5,020 nucleotides of DNA from Nitrososphaeraceae archaeon (GTDB lineage Archaea > Thermoproteota > Nitrososphaeria > Nitrososphaerales > Nitrososphaeraceae). Shown in pieces: positions 1-4,297 of the stretch. The translations under genes were made by a program, and so were the position numbers. Below the pieces are notes generated by a model. The model was not told where the DNA came from, searched no databases, and saw only the letters and a list, made by a program, of their open reading frames with translations. How positions within the stretch are numbered: position 1 is the first letter of the stretch; each line of letters starts with the position of its first letter. Where the stretch lies: contig JASHSN010000044.1 in the NCBI GenBank assembly GCA_030038695.1, forward strand, positions 1 through 5,020, given 5' to 3'.

Positions 1-2
1 GG

Positions 3-56
3 ATTGGGGCTTTTGGCCGGGATTTTGAGGACTCATTGACAGCTCGGGTGACCTAG
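3..56 (+). CDS. C-terminal end of an upstream gene (partial)
   Basis: Frame 3 is open from the window edge and stops with TAG at 54-56, directly before the ATG of the AAA+ gene at 57. The visible tail is 17 residues and ends DSLTARVT. The zero-gap junction fits an operon, and the ribosome-binding site of the next gene would lie inside this tail. The other two plus frames stop earlier (TGA at 26-28 and 37-39). The stretch is too short to recognise a family, and an open frame of this length could arise by chance. Confidence 0.35.
   Translation: MGAFGRDFEDSLTARVT
47..51 (+). promoter_or_regulatory. Ribosome-binding site of the AAA+ gene
   Basis: GGTGA lies 5 nt before the ATG at 57. It is complementary to the archaeal 16S rRNA 3' end (core CACCUCC). 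This is the clearest Shine-Dalgarno site in the window and supports ATG 57 as the start. It fits translation inside an operon rather than from a leaderless mRNA. Confidence 0.55.
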
Positions 57-722
57 ATGAAATTTCTCCATTTGTTTGGTAGCAACAACCCGACATTTGA
101 TGAAATAGAAGGATACGAAGACATTAAGGATATTGTTTTGCGTGCCCTAGAATCAGAGGAATCCTTCAATCTGCTCCTATGGGGCGAACCAGCATCGTCC
201 AAGACCTTATTCCTATTGGAACTCGCAAAACAGAAGGGAGCTGTTTTCTTCGATTGTACCAATACGACAAGCCGGATTCTAGATGTGTTAGAGCAGGAAC
301 GACCCAAGATTATCCTATTCGATGAGTTAGATAAAATGGGACGTGTCTCCCAAAATCAGTTACTGAATTTCCTAGAAAGTGGGCATATCAAGGTGAACCA
401 GATGAAACGCCAATACGATCTTACCATAAAAGGAGCCAAAGTTTTTGCTTCAGCTAATGATTTGAATAAATTATCACCACCTCTCAGGTCACGATTCAGA
501 CGCCTCCATTTACCGAAATATTCCAAAGACCAGTTCATGAAGGTGGCCGTTAAGGTCTGTCCGAAGCTTTCTAAGGATACCGCTCTACGTATAGGTGAAG
601 AGATATGGAAGTCGCAAGGAGATATTCGAGATGTGATTTCTCTTTCCAAATTAGTGAAGAAAGATGACGGACCAGAGGAGATCGCCGAGATTATCAACAC
701 TTTGGCCAAATATGGAGAGTAA
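57..722 (+). CDS. Compact AAA+ ATPase (MCM/MoxR/RuvB-like module)
   Basis: This is a 221-residue ATPase of the AAA+ superfamily. Visible motifs in order are Walker A GEPASSKT (43-50), Walker B IILFDE (85-90, D89 and E90 catalytic), sensor 1 ASAND (131-135, N134), an arginine-finger region LRSRFRR (143-149, probably R146) and sensor 2 GDIRD (188-192, R191). The Walker A lacks the usual second and third glycines and resembles the GDPxxxKS form of MCM proteins. The segment FLESGHIKVNQ to FASAND looks like the pre-sensor-1 hairpin region of the MCM/MoxR branch. The protein is only an ATPase core plus a small lid; no DNA-binding winged helix, collar or protease domain follows. Such proteins act as hexameric motors, clamp or helicase loaders, or remodelling chaperones, so the substrate is unknown. 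It leads an operon of small proteins, with the next gene 6 nt downstream. The AAA+ call is firm and the subfamily is inference. Confidence 0.93.
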   Translation: MKFLHLFGSNNPTFDEIEGYEDIKDIVLRALESEESFNLLLWGEPASSKTLFLLELAKQKGAVFFDCTNTTSRILDVLEQERPKIILFDELDKMGRVSQNQLLNFLESGHIKVNQMKRQYDLTIKGAKVFASANDLNKLSPPLRSRFRRLHLPKYSKDQFMKVAVKVCPKLSKDTALRIGEEIWKSQGDIRDVISLSKLVKKDDGPEEIAEIINTLAKYGE

Positions 723-728
723 GGAATT

Positions 729-941
729 ATGTTAACGCCGTTAGACTTTGAAAATGCAATTCTAGATCTGTTCGAGAATAATAAAATCACCACCGAGGGC
801 GCTAAGACTGTGTTGTGGACTCTTTTAACCGCTATCTACGAGGATGAATTGATCGAAGAACCAGAGCGCCGAGAGACTATTATAGAGAATATTGAGAGGC
901 AGAAGGAACAGCTTCTTGTTAATATTTTGGGGCCGAGATGA
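729..941 (+). CDS. Small acidic helical protein of unknown function
   Basis: A 70-residue protein that I do not recognise. It looks fully helical: LDFENAILDLFENN (5-18), then a segment around TTEGAKTVLWTLLTAIYEDE, then a charged stretch rich in Glu and Arg (EEPERRETIIENIERQKEQ) that could form a coiled coil. No Cys, signal peptide or membrane segment is present. The ATG lies 6 nt after the stop of the AAA+ gene; GGAG (714-717) inside that gene is a plausible ribosome-binding site. The stop overlaps the next start as ATGA at 938-941, the usual sign of translational coupling. The context suggests it works with the ATPase, for example as an adaptor, but nothing in the sequence shows that. Confidence 0.75.
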   Translation: MLTPLDFENAILDLFENNKITTEGAKTVLWTLLTAIYEDELIEEPERRETIIENIERQKEQLLVNILGPR

Positions 942-1126
942 CGAGAATGACAGAGATACATTATATTGTAAGAACGCCTGTTGAATTTCGTGTCGGTGGT
1001 AAGAATCTCAAAGAGGCGGAGAAAATGATGAAAGAATATCTTAACTATATCTGGCTCCAGCCTCTGATTGAGGAGATGGAGTTTACTGAGGAATGGCGGA
1101 AAACTAGATATGGCAACCTGCAATAG
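938..1126 (+). CDS. Small protein of unknown function, coupled to its neighbours
   Basis: A 62-residue protein with no family I recognise. The N-terminal part (IHYIVRTPVEFRV, about 7-19) looks like one or two beta strands. It is followed by a helix rich in Lys, Glu and Met (KEAEKMMKEYLNYIW) and a charged C-terminus. The start is set by the ATGA overlap with the preceding gene; a second ATG at 947 would shorten the protein by three residues. The last 17 nt overlap, in another frame, the start of the zinc-ribbon microprotein at 1110. Three genes sharing bases in a row argue strongly that this is a real operon member and not a chance open frame. Confidence 0.72.
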   Translation: MTRMTEIHYIVRTPVEFRVGGKNLKEAEKMMKEYLNYIWLQPLIEEMEFTEEWRKTRYGNLQ

Positions 1127-1223
1127 TTGTAAAAAGCCCTACTATCTCGACTTTCGAAACGGCGGACGTAAACTTGAGTTAGACCAAAAAACTCCCCATA
1201 AATGCACACAATCACCACATTGA
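1110..1223 (+). CDS. 37-residue zinc-ribbon-like microprotein
   Basis: A short open frame from ATG 1110 to TGA 1221-1223, in a different frame from the gene it overlaps by 17 nt. It begins MATCNSCKKPYYLDF and ends TPHKCTQSPH. The pair C4-x2-C7 near the start and C32 with H30 or H37 near the end make one four-ligand zinc site. Between them lie an NGG turn and an LD motif. This C-x2-C, Gly-rich turn, LD, H-x-C layout is, to my knowledge, common in small archaeal and bacterial zinc-ribbon proteins. It closes the AAA+ operon and precedes a hairpin with a T-run. A role as a nucleic-acid or protein-binding partner of the ATPase is inference. It is short enough to be missed by automatic gene calling. 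Confidence 0.65.
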   Translation: MATCNSCKKPYYLDFRNGGRKLELDQKTPHKCTQSPH

Positions 1224-1246
1224 AGACTCTATAAGAGGTTACTTGA

Positions 1247-1270
1247 AGACGTTCTGATGTCTATTTTTCT
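1247..1270 (+). terminator. Probable terminator of the AAA+ operon
   Basis: AGAC (1247-1250) pairs with GTCT (1259-1262) across an 8-nt loop, followed by a run of five T at 1264-1268. A second T-rich patch lies at 1276-1282. Archaeal RNA polymerase can stop at T-runs alone, so the weak stem matters little. The position, 24 nt after the last operon gene, fits. Confidence 0.45.
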
Positions 1271-1342
1271 AACGATTTTCTTATAGTTCAAACATATCCA
1301 GATCTTCTTCTATACTCTTAGCAGTTGTTGTGTAGCATTTCA

Positions 1343-1350
1343 GATATACC
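1343..1350 (+). promoter_or_regulatory. Candidate TATA box for the secreted-protein gene
   Basis: GATATACC is centred about 32 nt before the ATG at 1379, which would put transcription start a few bases before the ATG (near-leaderless). No Shine-Dalgarno site lies before 1379, which fits. An alternative box, TTATAG at 1281-1286, would give a leader of about 70 nt. Both are weak matches. Confidence 0.28.
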
Positions 1351-1378
1351 TAGGATTTCTACTCAGAAGACAACCATA

Positions 1379-1978
1379 ATGAGAAATATTGGAATAACAA
1401 CGTTTGTAACATTCCTTATAGTAGGCACAGCAATTATAGGAAGCGGACACGTCGTGTTAGCACACAATGACAAGTATACGACGGACTTTACCAATAATGG
1501 TAATAATCAAGAAATACAGCAAGACTGCGGGAATTCCTGCACTCAGACTTCGTCAAATACCGTTAGTTCTGGTTCTTCAGGATTGACGACACCATCTCCA
1601 TCTCCAACTCCGTCTCCATCTCCAAGTCCTTCGAATCTTACTTTAACTATCTCACCATTCGCTGAAAAGCCATCCGCATATTACGACGTTTCTGGTTCTT
1701 TGAGTGCAGCAGGTTCACCAGTTGCAGGAGCCACTATAACTTTCACTTTCACAACACTTGATGGACGGACTGAACCTCTCAATCTAGTTGGTCCATTTGG
1801 CGGGCCAGTGGTAACTGATAACAATGGAAAATATGGGGACATGCCAGGCCACCCCGTTCTTCTTGATACTATGACCACCCCCATAGAGGTTGGTAATAAA
1901 ATTACAGCACATTATGCTGGCGCACCGCCAACAAACGCAATTGCCGCATCCAACTCCGCCCCGGAAACTCTATTTTAA
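1379..1978 (+). CDS. Secreted Ig-like-domain protein with Pro/Ser linker
   Basis: The frame is open further upstream (TTG at 1325), but ATG 1379 begins a clear signal peptide. It has a short basic start (MRN), a hydrophobic core to about residue 25 and a likely cut near VLA (26-28). The 199-residue product continues with an Asn-rich stretch, a DCGNSC motif (49-54), a Ser/Thr-rich segment, a linker of alternating Pro and Ser (about 71-85), and one domain from about 87. That domain has SGSLSAAGSPVAGATITF and TDNNGKY, typical of Ig-like or Cna-B-like beta-sandwich repeats in surface proteins. It is probably exported and may be cell-surface associated. The open frame ends at TAA 1976-1978, but a second, frameshifted copy of the domain follows directly. 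The present C-terminus is therefore probably a truncation of a longer two-domain protein. Confidence 0.85.
   Translation: MRNIGITTFVTFLIVGTAIIGSGHVVLAHNDKYTTDFTNNGNNQEIQQDCGNSCTQTSSNTVSSGSSGLTTPSPSPTPSPSPSPSNLTLTISPFAEKPSAYYDVSGSLSAAGSPVAGATITFTFTTLDGRTEPLNLVGPFGGPVVTDNNGKYGDMPGHPVLLDTMTTPIEVGNKITAHYAGAPPTNAIAASNSAPETLF
1592..1633 (+). repeat. Hexanucleotide-like repeat coding a Pro/Ser linker
   Basis: About seven imperfect 6-nt units of the form CCATCT, varying at one or two bases (CCAACT, CCGTCT, CCAAGT), encode alternating Pro and Ser or Thr. It is a flexible spacer between the N-terminal region and the Ig-like domain. Such tracts change length easily by slippage. Confidence 0.75.
1689..1753 (+). 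repeat. Direct repeat, copy 1 (Ig-like domain core)
   Basis: These 65 bp match 2011-2075 with only two differences (T at 1705 against A at 2027; T at 1748 against G at 2070). They encode the SGSL...GSPVAGATITF core of the first domain. Identity this high outside selection on one gene points to recent tandem duplication or gene conversion. Confidence 0.9.
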
Positions 1979-2161
1979 GTACGTTCAGCAGCAGGGGGCG
2001 GAAGTCGATTTTTCTGGTTCTTTGAGAGCAGCAGGTTCACCAGTTGCAGGAGCCACTATAACTTTCACTGTCACACCTCCTGGCGGTCTCCCCCAAGATT
2101 TAACTGATGCCAATCGGGATATGAAATTCCTGTTTATGTTTCTCAGGTGCCCGTCACATAG
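1974..2161 (+). pseudogene. Second Ig-like domain, broken by two frameshifts
   Basis: After the TAA at 1976-1978 the coding pattern continues in the next frame, from FKYVQQQ through VDFSGSLRAAG and GATITFTVTPP to LTDAN. It then returns to the original frame near 2115 for GYEIPVYVSQVPVT and a TAG at 2159-2161. Removing one T from the run at 1973-1976 joins the first domain to the second as ETLF-KYVQQQ. Adding one G to GGG at 2116-2118 restores the second join. With both changes the gene at 1379 would encode about 260 residues. It is either a decayed C-terminal repeat or, because both faults sit in short homopolymers, an intact gene carrying sequencing errors. The domain is shorter than the first between the PPGG and TDAN segments. 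Confidence 0.7.
2011..2075 (+). repeat. Direct repeat, copy 2 (frameshifted domain core)
   Basis: This is the partner of 1689-1753 at an offset of 322 bp. The offset is one more than 3 x 107, so the copies are read in different frames. This shows directly that a single-base insertion lies between them. Confidence 0.9.
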
Positions 2162-2268
2162 CCTACGAAAACATCAATAAGTTCAGGTATAACTGGGTCT
2201 CTTGAGTTAGATGTACATATCTGGAGAGATGTTGATTATTCTATAAATAGCAAATGGTAAATAAGAAA

Positions 2269-2345
2269 ACAAAGAATGGCGGTTAAAAAGCAAAGAAGAC
2301 TAAGAAGGGATAGACCCTCTATTCTTTGTCACTTAACCTCTTTTT
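2269..2345. terminator. Inverted-repeat structure, possible bidirectional terminator
   Basis: ACAAAGAAT (2269-2277) pairs with ATTCTTTGT (2321-2329). Inside it AGGG (2306-2309) pairs with CCCT (2315-2318). A second pair, GGTTAA (2281-2286) with TTAACC (2333-2338), is interleaved with the first rather than nested, a pseudoknot-like layout. TTTTT at 2341-2345 follows on the plus strand, and the minus strand reads T-rich after its side of the stem. It lies between genes that run towards each other (the pseudogene and the nuclease fragment), where a two-way terminator is expected. A structured RNA is an alternative. Confidence 0.4.
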
Positions 2346-2367
2346 GGTTCACATGATAGACGACAAT

Positions 2368-2586
2368 TTATTGACTGAGACAAAGGGCATCAAATTCTCT
2401 CCGATGATCTGTAGTTAGCAGGACCATGTCTGGATTATACAAACGCTCACTTCTAACTGCCCCTTCCCACTTGTTGTATCTTAAGTAGTTTTGATAGGTC
2501 TTTACTTGCGAAATAGCCCCCGATACTGAAAGTGAAAGCTGAGGCTTAATTTCTATCAAAAATTTACGTGATAATCTTGATACCAC
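2368..2586 (-). CDS. PD-(D/E)xK nuclease-like fragment
   Basis: 72 residues from GTG at 2586, or 87 codons counting the open frame back to 2628. The sequence shows FLIEIKP (9-15), an ExK motif with E12 and K14, then ISQVKTY (25-31), which fits the QxxxY helix motif of RecB-type PD-(D/E)xK enzymes. A strand-like MVLLTTD and the ending REFDALCLSQ follow. The N-terminal GxxD part of such a fold is absent, so the protein is probably truncated or its start is displaced. An ATG at 2629 opens MERF and then hits TAA; dropping one base there would join it to KRQLPNHSL and this frame. It may be a decayed nuclease from a mobile element or defence locus, or a small active protein. TTTTATAG, read on the minus strand at 2634-2641, could be its TATA box. 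Confidence 0.55.
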   Translation of the reverse strand: MVSRLSRKFLIEIKPQLSLSVSGAISQVKTYQNYLRYNKWEGAVRSERLYNPDMVLLTTDHRREFDALCLSQ

Positions 2587-2651
2587 GACCAGAGAATGAT
2601 TTGGCAGCTGTCTTTTAGAATCTTTCCATTAGCTATAAAACGGCGCCGAAA

Positions 2652-2659
2652 TTATAAAA
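2652..2659 (+). promoter_or_regulatory. Strong TATA box candidate
   Basis: TTATAAAA preceded by the A-rich CGAAA (BRE-like) and by the palindrome CGGCGCCG (2641-2648). The expected transcription start is near 2680, almost exactly at the TTG at 2678 that opens a small frame. It could serve that small gene or give a long leader for the zinc-finger gene at 2861. Confidence 0.45.
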
Positions 2660-2677
2660 GAAACTATTTAATCCAAG

Positions 2678-2770
2678 TTGGGCATTAGCGACCCCGAAAC
2701 CATAGTCGAGGATTTTCGTCTTATGCTTGGAAATCCTTTCAATGACGAGGATATTCTAGGGTTCGATTGA
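2678..2770 (+). CDS. Small acidic open frame, possible gene remnant
   Basis: TTG at 2678 opens a 30-residue frame containing SDPETIVEDFRLMLG and ending NDEDILGFD. An ATG at 2723 would give only 15 residues. The composition looks protein-like, with well-spaced hydrophobic and acidic residues and no low complexity. A TATA box sits at the right distance for a leaderless start. Beyond the TGA at 2768-2770 the same frame stays open for 20 more codons (YKNIDYIVYSEGVGFNV...) to TAA at 2831, so this may be a longer gene broken by one stop. I recognise no family. TTG starts are uncommon, so it may also be untranslated leader. Confidence 0.33.
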   Translation: MGISDPETIVEDFRLMLGNPFNDEDILGFD

Positions 2771-2780
2771 TATAAAAATA
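2771..2780 (+). promoter_or_regulatory. TATA box candidate for the zinc-finger gene
   Basis: TATAAAAATA is a good archaeal box A. Transcription would start about 2798-2802, giving a leader of about 60 nt before GTG 2861. The flanking GATAT and ATATC (2769-2773 and 2778-2782) also form a weak hairpin. Confidence 0.45.
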
Positions 2781-2782
2781 TC

Positions 2783-2794
2783 GACTATATAGTC
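2783..2794. promoter_or_regulatory. Perfect 12-bp palindrome, candidate operator
   Basis: GACTATATAGTC is identical on both strands and lies between the TATA box (2771-2780) and its expected start point. TATAGT is repeated just after it (2795-2800). A dimeric repressor bound here would block initiation. The RHH protein encoded at 3335-3562 is a candidate binder, by proximity only. Confidence 0.4.
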
Positions 2795-2860
2795 TATAGT
2801 GAGGGAGTCGGATTTAACGTACCCAACGTTTAAGATGGGGGTTAACACAGAAACTCTACA

Positions 2861-3253
2861 GTGAATAAGGCCAAAGAATCTATCAAAATATCAAACAACC
2901 TGAAACGTATAGATATCAAACCAATCCCAATTTCCAAGAAGTGTAAATATTGTCGTCAGCTGAAATTAGTGTCCGAATTTGAATTCGATTTGAACATACC
3001 AACTAAAGATCATCGAGCCGTAACCTGTATTGACTGTATGAAAAAGTTTGAGGTGGAGGAGCAGGAGGACTATAACTGTCACTCAGAGGATTGTATTACG
3101 GAGAAATTCCTATTGGCTGTATCGACTCAGCTAGACGCTTTGAAGGCTCTATCGGAGAATGGTATGCTAATCCCTGATGAGATCCTGGAGCAGATGTTTG
3201 ATATTATAGCACAAGATGAACGAAACTCAAAAGACCTAGACGAGGAAGATTAA
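2861..3253 (+). CDS. Zinc-finger protein with helical acidic C-terminus
   Basis: A 130-residue protein from GTG 2861; an in-frame TAA at 2843 limits any earlier start and no in-frame ATG precedes the finger. Residues 28-59 hold C28-x2-C31 and C56-x2-C59 in the pattern CKYCRQLKLVSEFEF...TCIDCMKKF. This resembles the treble-clef finger found at the head of HNH/endonuclease VII-type and phage proteins (C-x2-C, K-x-x-S-x-F, C-x2-C). No HNH catalytic residues follow, so nuclease activity is not supported. A second Cys/His cluster (C73, H74, C78) might bind another metal. The C-terminal half is helical (LLAVSTQLDALKAL, EILEQMFDIIAQ) with an acidic end (DLDEED). It probably binds nucleic acid or protein as an accessory factor of a mobile element. 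The start overlaps a 9-codon frame (2835-2864) through GTGA. The RHH gene follows 81 nt downstream. Confidence 0.82.
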   Translation: MNKAKESIKISNNLKRIDIKPIPISKKCKYCRQLKLVSEFEFDLNIPTKDHRAVTCIDCMKKFEVEEQEDYNCHSEDCITEKFLLAVSTQLDALKALSENGMLIPDEILEQMFDIIAQDERNSKDLDEED

Positions 3254-3334
3254 TTGGATGACTTTAATAATTAATTCAGGGTTTAATCGGCCCAGACTAG
3301 ACTTAAGAAGGCGCCCCGTTATTATTAATTATAT

Positions 3335-3562
3335 ATGAAAAAACAGACGCCGCCAAAACCTAACCCAGATCAACATCAATATGAATTAGAGGAGAGGCGC
3401 GATTTACAGAATTCTCTGAAGAGATACAATTGTAGTTTAAGCGCAGAGTTATCTGAACAAGTGAGAGTGTTTGGAATGTCTGAAGGGCGTCATCAGAACG
3501 TCTGCCAAGTGGTAAACGATGCTGTTCGGGAATTTATCAAGAAGAAGAAAATTAATTCCTAA
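3335..3562 (+). CDS. Ribbon-helix-helix DNA-binding protein
   Basis: A 75-residue protein. The N-terminal 25 residues are polar and probably disordered (KKQTPPKPNPDQHQYE). Then come a strand (RYNCSLS, about 30-36), a first helix (AELSEQVRVFGMSEG), a turn (RHQN) and a second helix (VCQVVNDAVREFIKKKK). This is the length and order of the RHH (CopG/Arc/MetJ) fold, which binds operator DNA as a dimer of dimers through the strand. RHH proteins regulate plasmid copy number, toxin-antitoxin operons and archaeal virus genes. No toxin-like partner lies beside it. ATG 3335 is preceded by an AT-rich stretch (3319-3334) without a Shine-Dalgarno site; TTTAATC at 3282-3288 is a possible promoter element. 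The palindrome at 2783-2794 and the GGCGCC sites at 3310 and 3591 are possible targets. The fold call is good and the role is inferred. Confidence 0.8.
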   Translation: MKKQTPPKPNPDQHQYELEERRDLQNSLKRYNCSLSAELSEQVRVFGMSEGRHQNVCQVVNDAVREFIKKKKINS

Positions 3563-3676
3563 TCCCCATCTTATTTAACATGTTAGTGTTGGCGCCCTTT
3601 AGTACATTTAATTTAATCCATTGGCTCATCGTTGGAGTGTCGGCCGCGTGACCATTATTAGTGACTGAAGGGATTG

Positions 3677-3682
3677 TTTTTT
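3677..3682 (+). terminator. T-run downstream of the RHH gene
   Basis: Six consecutive T (GTTTTTTA) on the plus strand, 115 nt after the RHH stop and just before the end of the minus-strand gene at 3698. T-runs alone can terminate archaeal transcription. No convincing stem precedes it. The rest of 3563-3697 holds the 10-bp palindrome TAACATGTTA (3576-3585), a GGCGCC site (3591-3596) and no gene that I can see. Confidence 0.35.
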
Positions 3683-3697
3683 ATAGATTGCTACTAG

Positions 3698-4021
3698 CTA
3701 ACATGCCATTGTATGAACTATCCTAGTCCCGTTATCATACTCCACTATTTTATCGTGGTTTGAATAGACACATGTAATGCTAGGCACGCCTGCGTACCCT
3801 ACAATGGTGAATCCTTCTTCCGTACATTCGCCCTTGTGTGCTAGTAGAGCTATCGAACTAAGCGGACATTTTGCCAAATTGGCTGACGTTGGTGGTGGGT
3901 TTTTTGTCACTTGGTGTTCTGGTCCACTTAGTTGTCCTTGTGTCACGACATATGTCATTGTTGCTATGGCTAGAGTGCCGGCTAACAATATCACAAGACT
4001 TGTCTCTATCATAATTCTCAT
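3698..4021 (-). CDS. Small secreted or membrane-anchored four-Cys protein
   Basis: A 107-residue protein. Residues 8-27 (SLVILLAGTLAIATMTYVVT) form one hydrophobic segment after a short charged start, either a signal peptide or an N-terminal anchor; there is no clear A-x-A cut site. The mature part has a Pro-rich stretch (NPPPTSANL) and four Cys (52, 66, 84 and the terminal 107) that could form two disulfides outside the cell. The end, DKIVEYDNGTRIVHTMAC, looks like a beta hairpin. I recognise no family. ATG 4021 is the natural start. GCTTATTACC on the minus strand (about 4054-4063) is a weak promoter candidate. The plus-strand frame opposite has no such features and is taken as a shadow. Confidence 0.75.
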   Translation of the reverse strand: MRIMIETSLVILLAGTLAIATMTYVVTQGQLSGPEHQVTKNPPPTSANLAKCPLSSIALLAHKGECTEEGFTIVGYAGVPSITCVYSNHDKIVEYDNGTRIVHTMAC

Positions 4022-4297
4022 GGACTAATCGATATGATATCCTTCAAGGTCTGGGTAATAAGCAGTTTGGTCGATATCTATCTGGAGGGGCCTTGAGGCC
4101 ACTTTATTCAAGAAGGTTTGTAAGTCGATTGGTGGAGTTGGCAGTCATCAACATGGGTCGTTTAACTCGCATGGATCGAAACAAAAGTTGGGCCTGAGAT
4201 GTGAGCGCGGTTAATTGGGATAAACTTGGAAACGGTGGATAGGAAGCTAGCGAATATGAATTCAACAATTTCGTCAATTGTAAATGTGGGCCAAATC
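4022..4297. other. Intergenic region between two minus-strand secreted genes
   Basis: 276 bp without a convincing gene. It contains GGCCT-TG-AGGCC (4089-4100, a short stem), copy 1 of a direct repeat (4068-4085), and ACAATT/AATTGT (4265-4270 with 4276-4281), a weak hairpin just after the stop at 4298. A minus-strand frame covering 4104-4415 overlaps the better supported gene at 4298-4606 and is rejected. The promoter of the gene at 4021 should lie in the left third. Confidence 0.5.
4068..4085 (+). repeat. Direct repeat, copy 1 (18 bp)
   Basis: TGGTCGATATCTATCTGG matches 4882-4898 except for one extra base. It lies 47-64 bp upstream of the start of the minus-strand gene at 4021. Confidence 0.55.

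Noticed and set aside
53..307. Minus-strand open frame opposite the AAA+ gene
   Set aside because: It lies fully opposite a well-supported ATPase and shows no motif; antisense image of coding sequence.
356..793. 145-codon minus-strand open frame
   Set aside because: Opposite the AAA+ gene and the start of the next one; Ser-rich composition with no domain, while the plus strand carries sensor and arginine-finger motifs.
836..1123. Minus-strand open frame opposite the small operon genes
   Set aside because: The plus strand has three linked overlapping genes; this frame has no supporting start signal or motif.
1325..1378. TTG 1325 as the start of the secreted protein
   Set aside because: It would add 18 polar residues before the signal peptide; ATG 1379 places the hydrophobic core correctly.
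2277..2357. 26-residue Arg/Lys-rich open frame
   Set aside because: It overlaps the inverted-repeat structure, has no promoter or ribosome-binding site, and its basic composition reflects an A/G-rich strand.
2680..2775. Possible tRNA, from a GGTTCGATT T-loop-like string near 2760
   Set aside because: No matching T-stem, acceptor stem or anticodon arm can be built around it.
3579..3705. CATGTTAG and CTAACATG as an inverted repeat around the RHH-gene tail
   Set aside because: Eight bases over 110 bp is expected by chance, and the second copy includes the stop codon of the minus gene.
3777..4028. 83-codon plus-strand open frame
   Set aside because: Antisense to the signal-peptide-bearing gene at 3698-4021; no features of its own.
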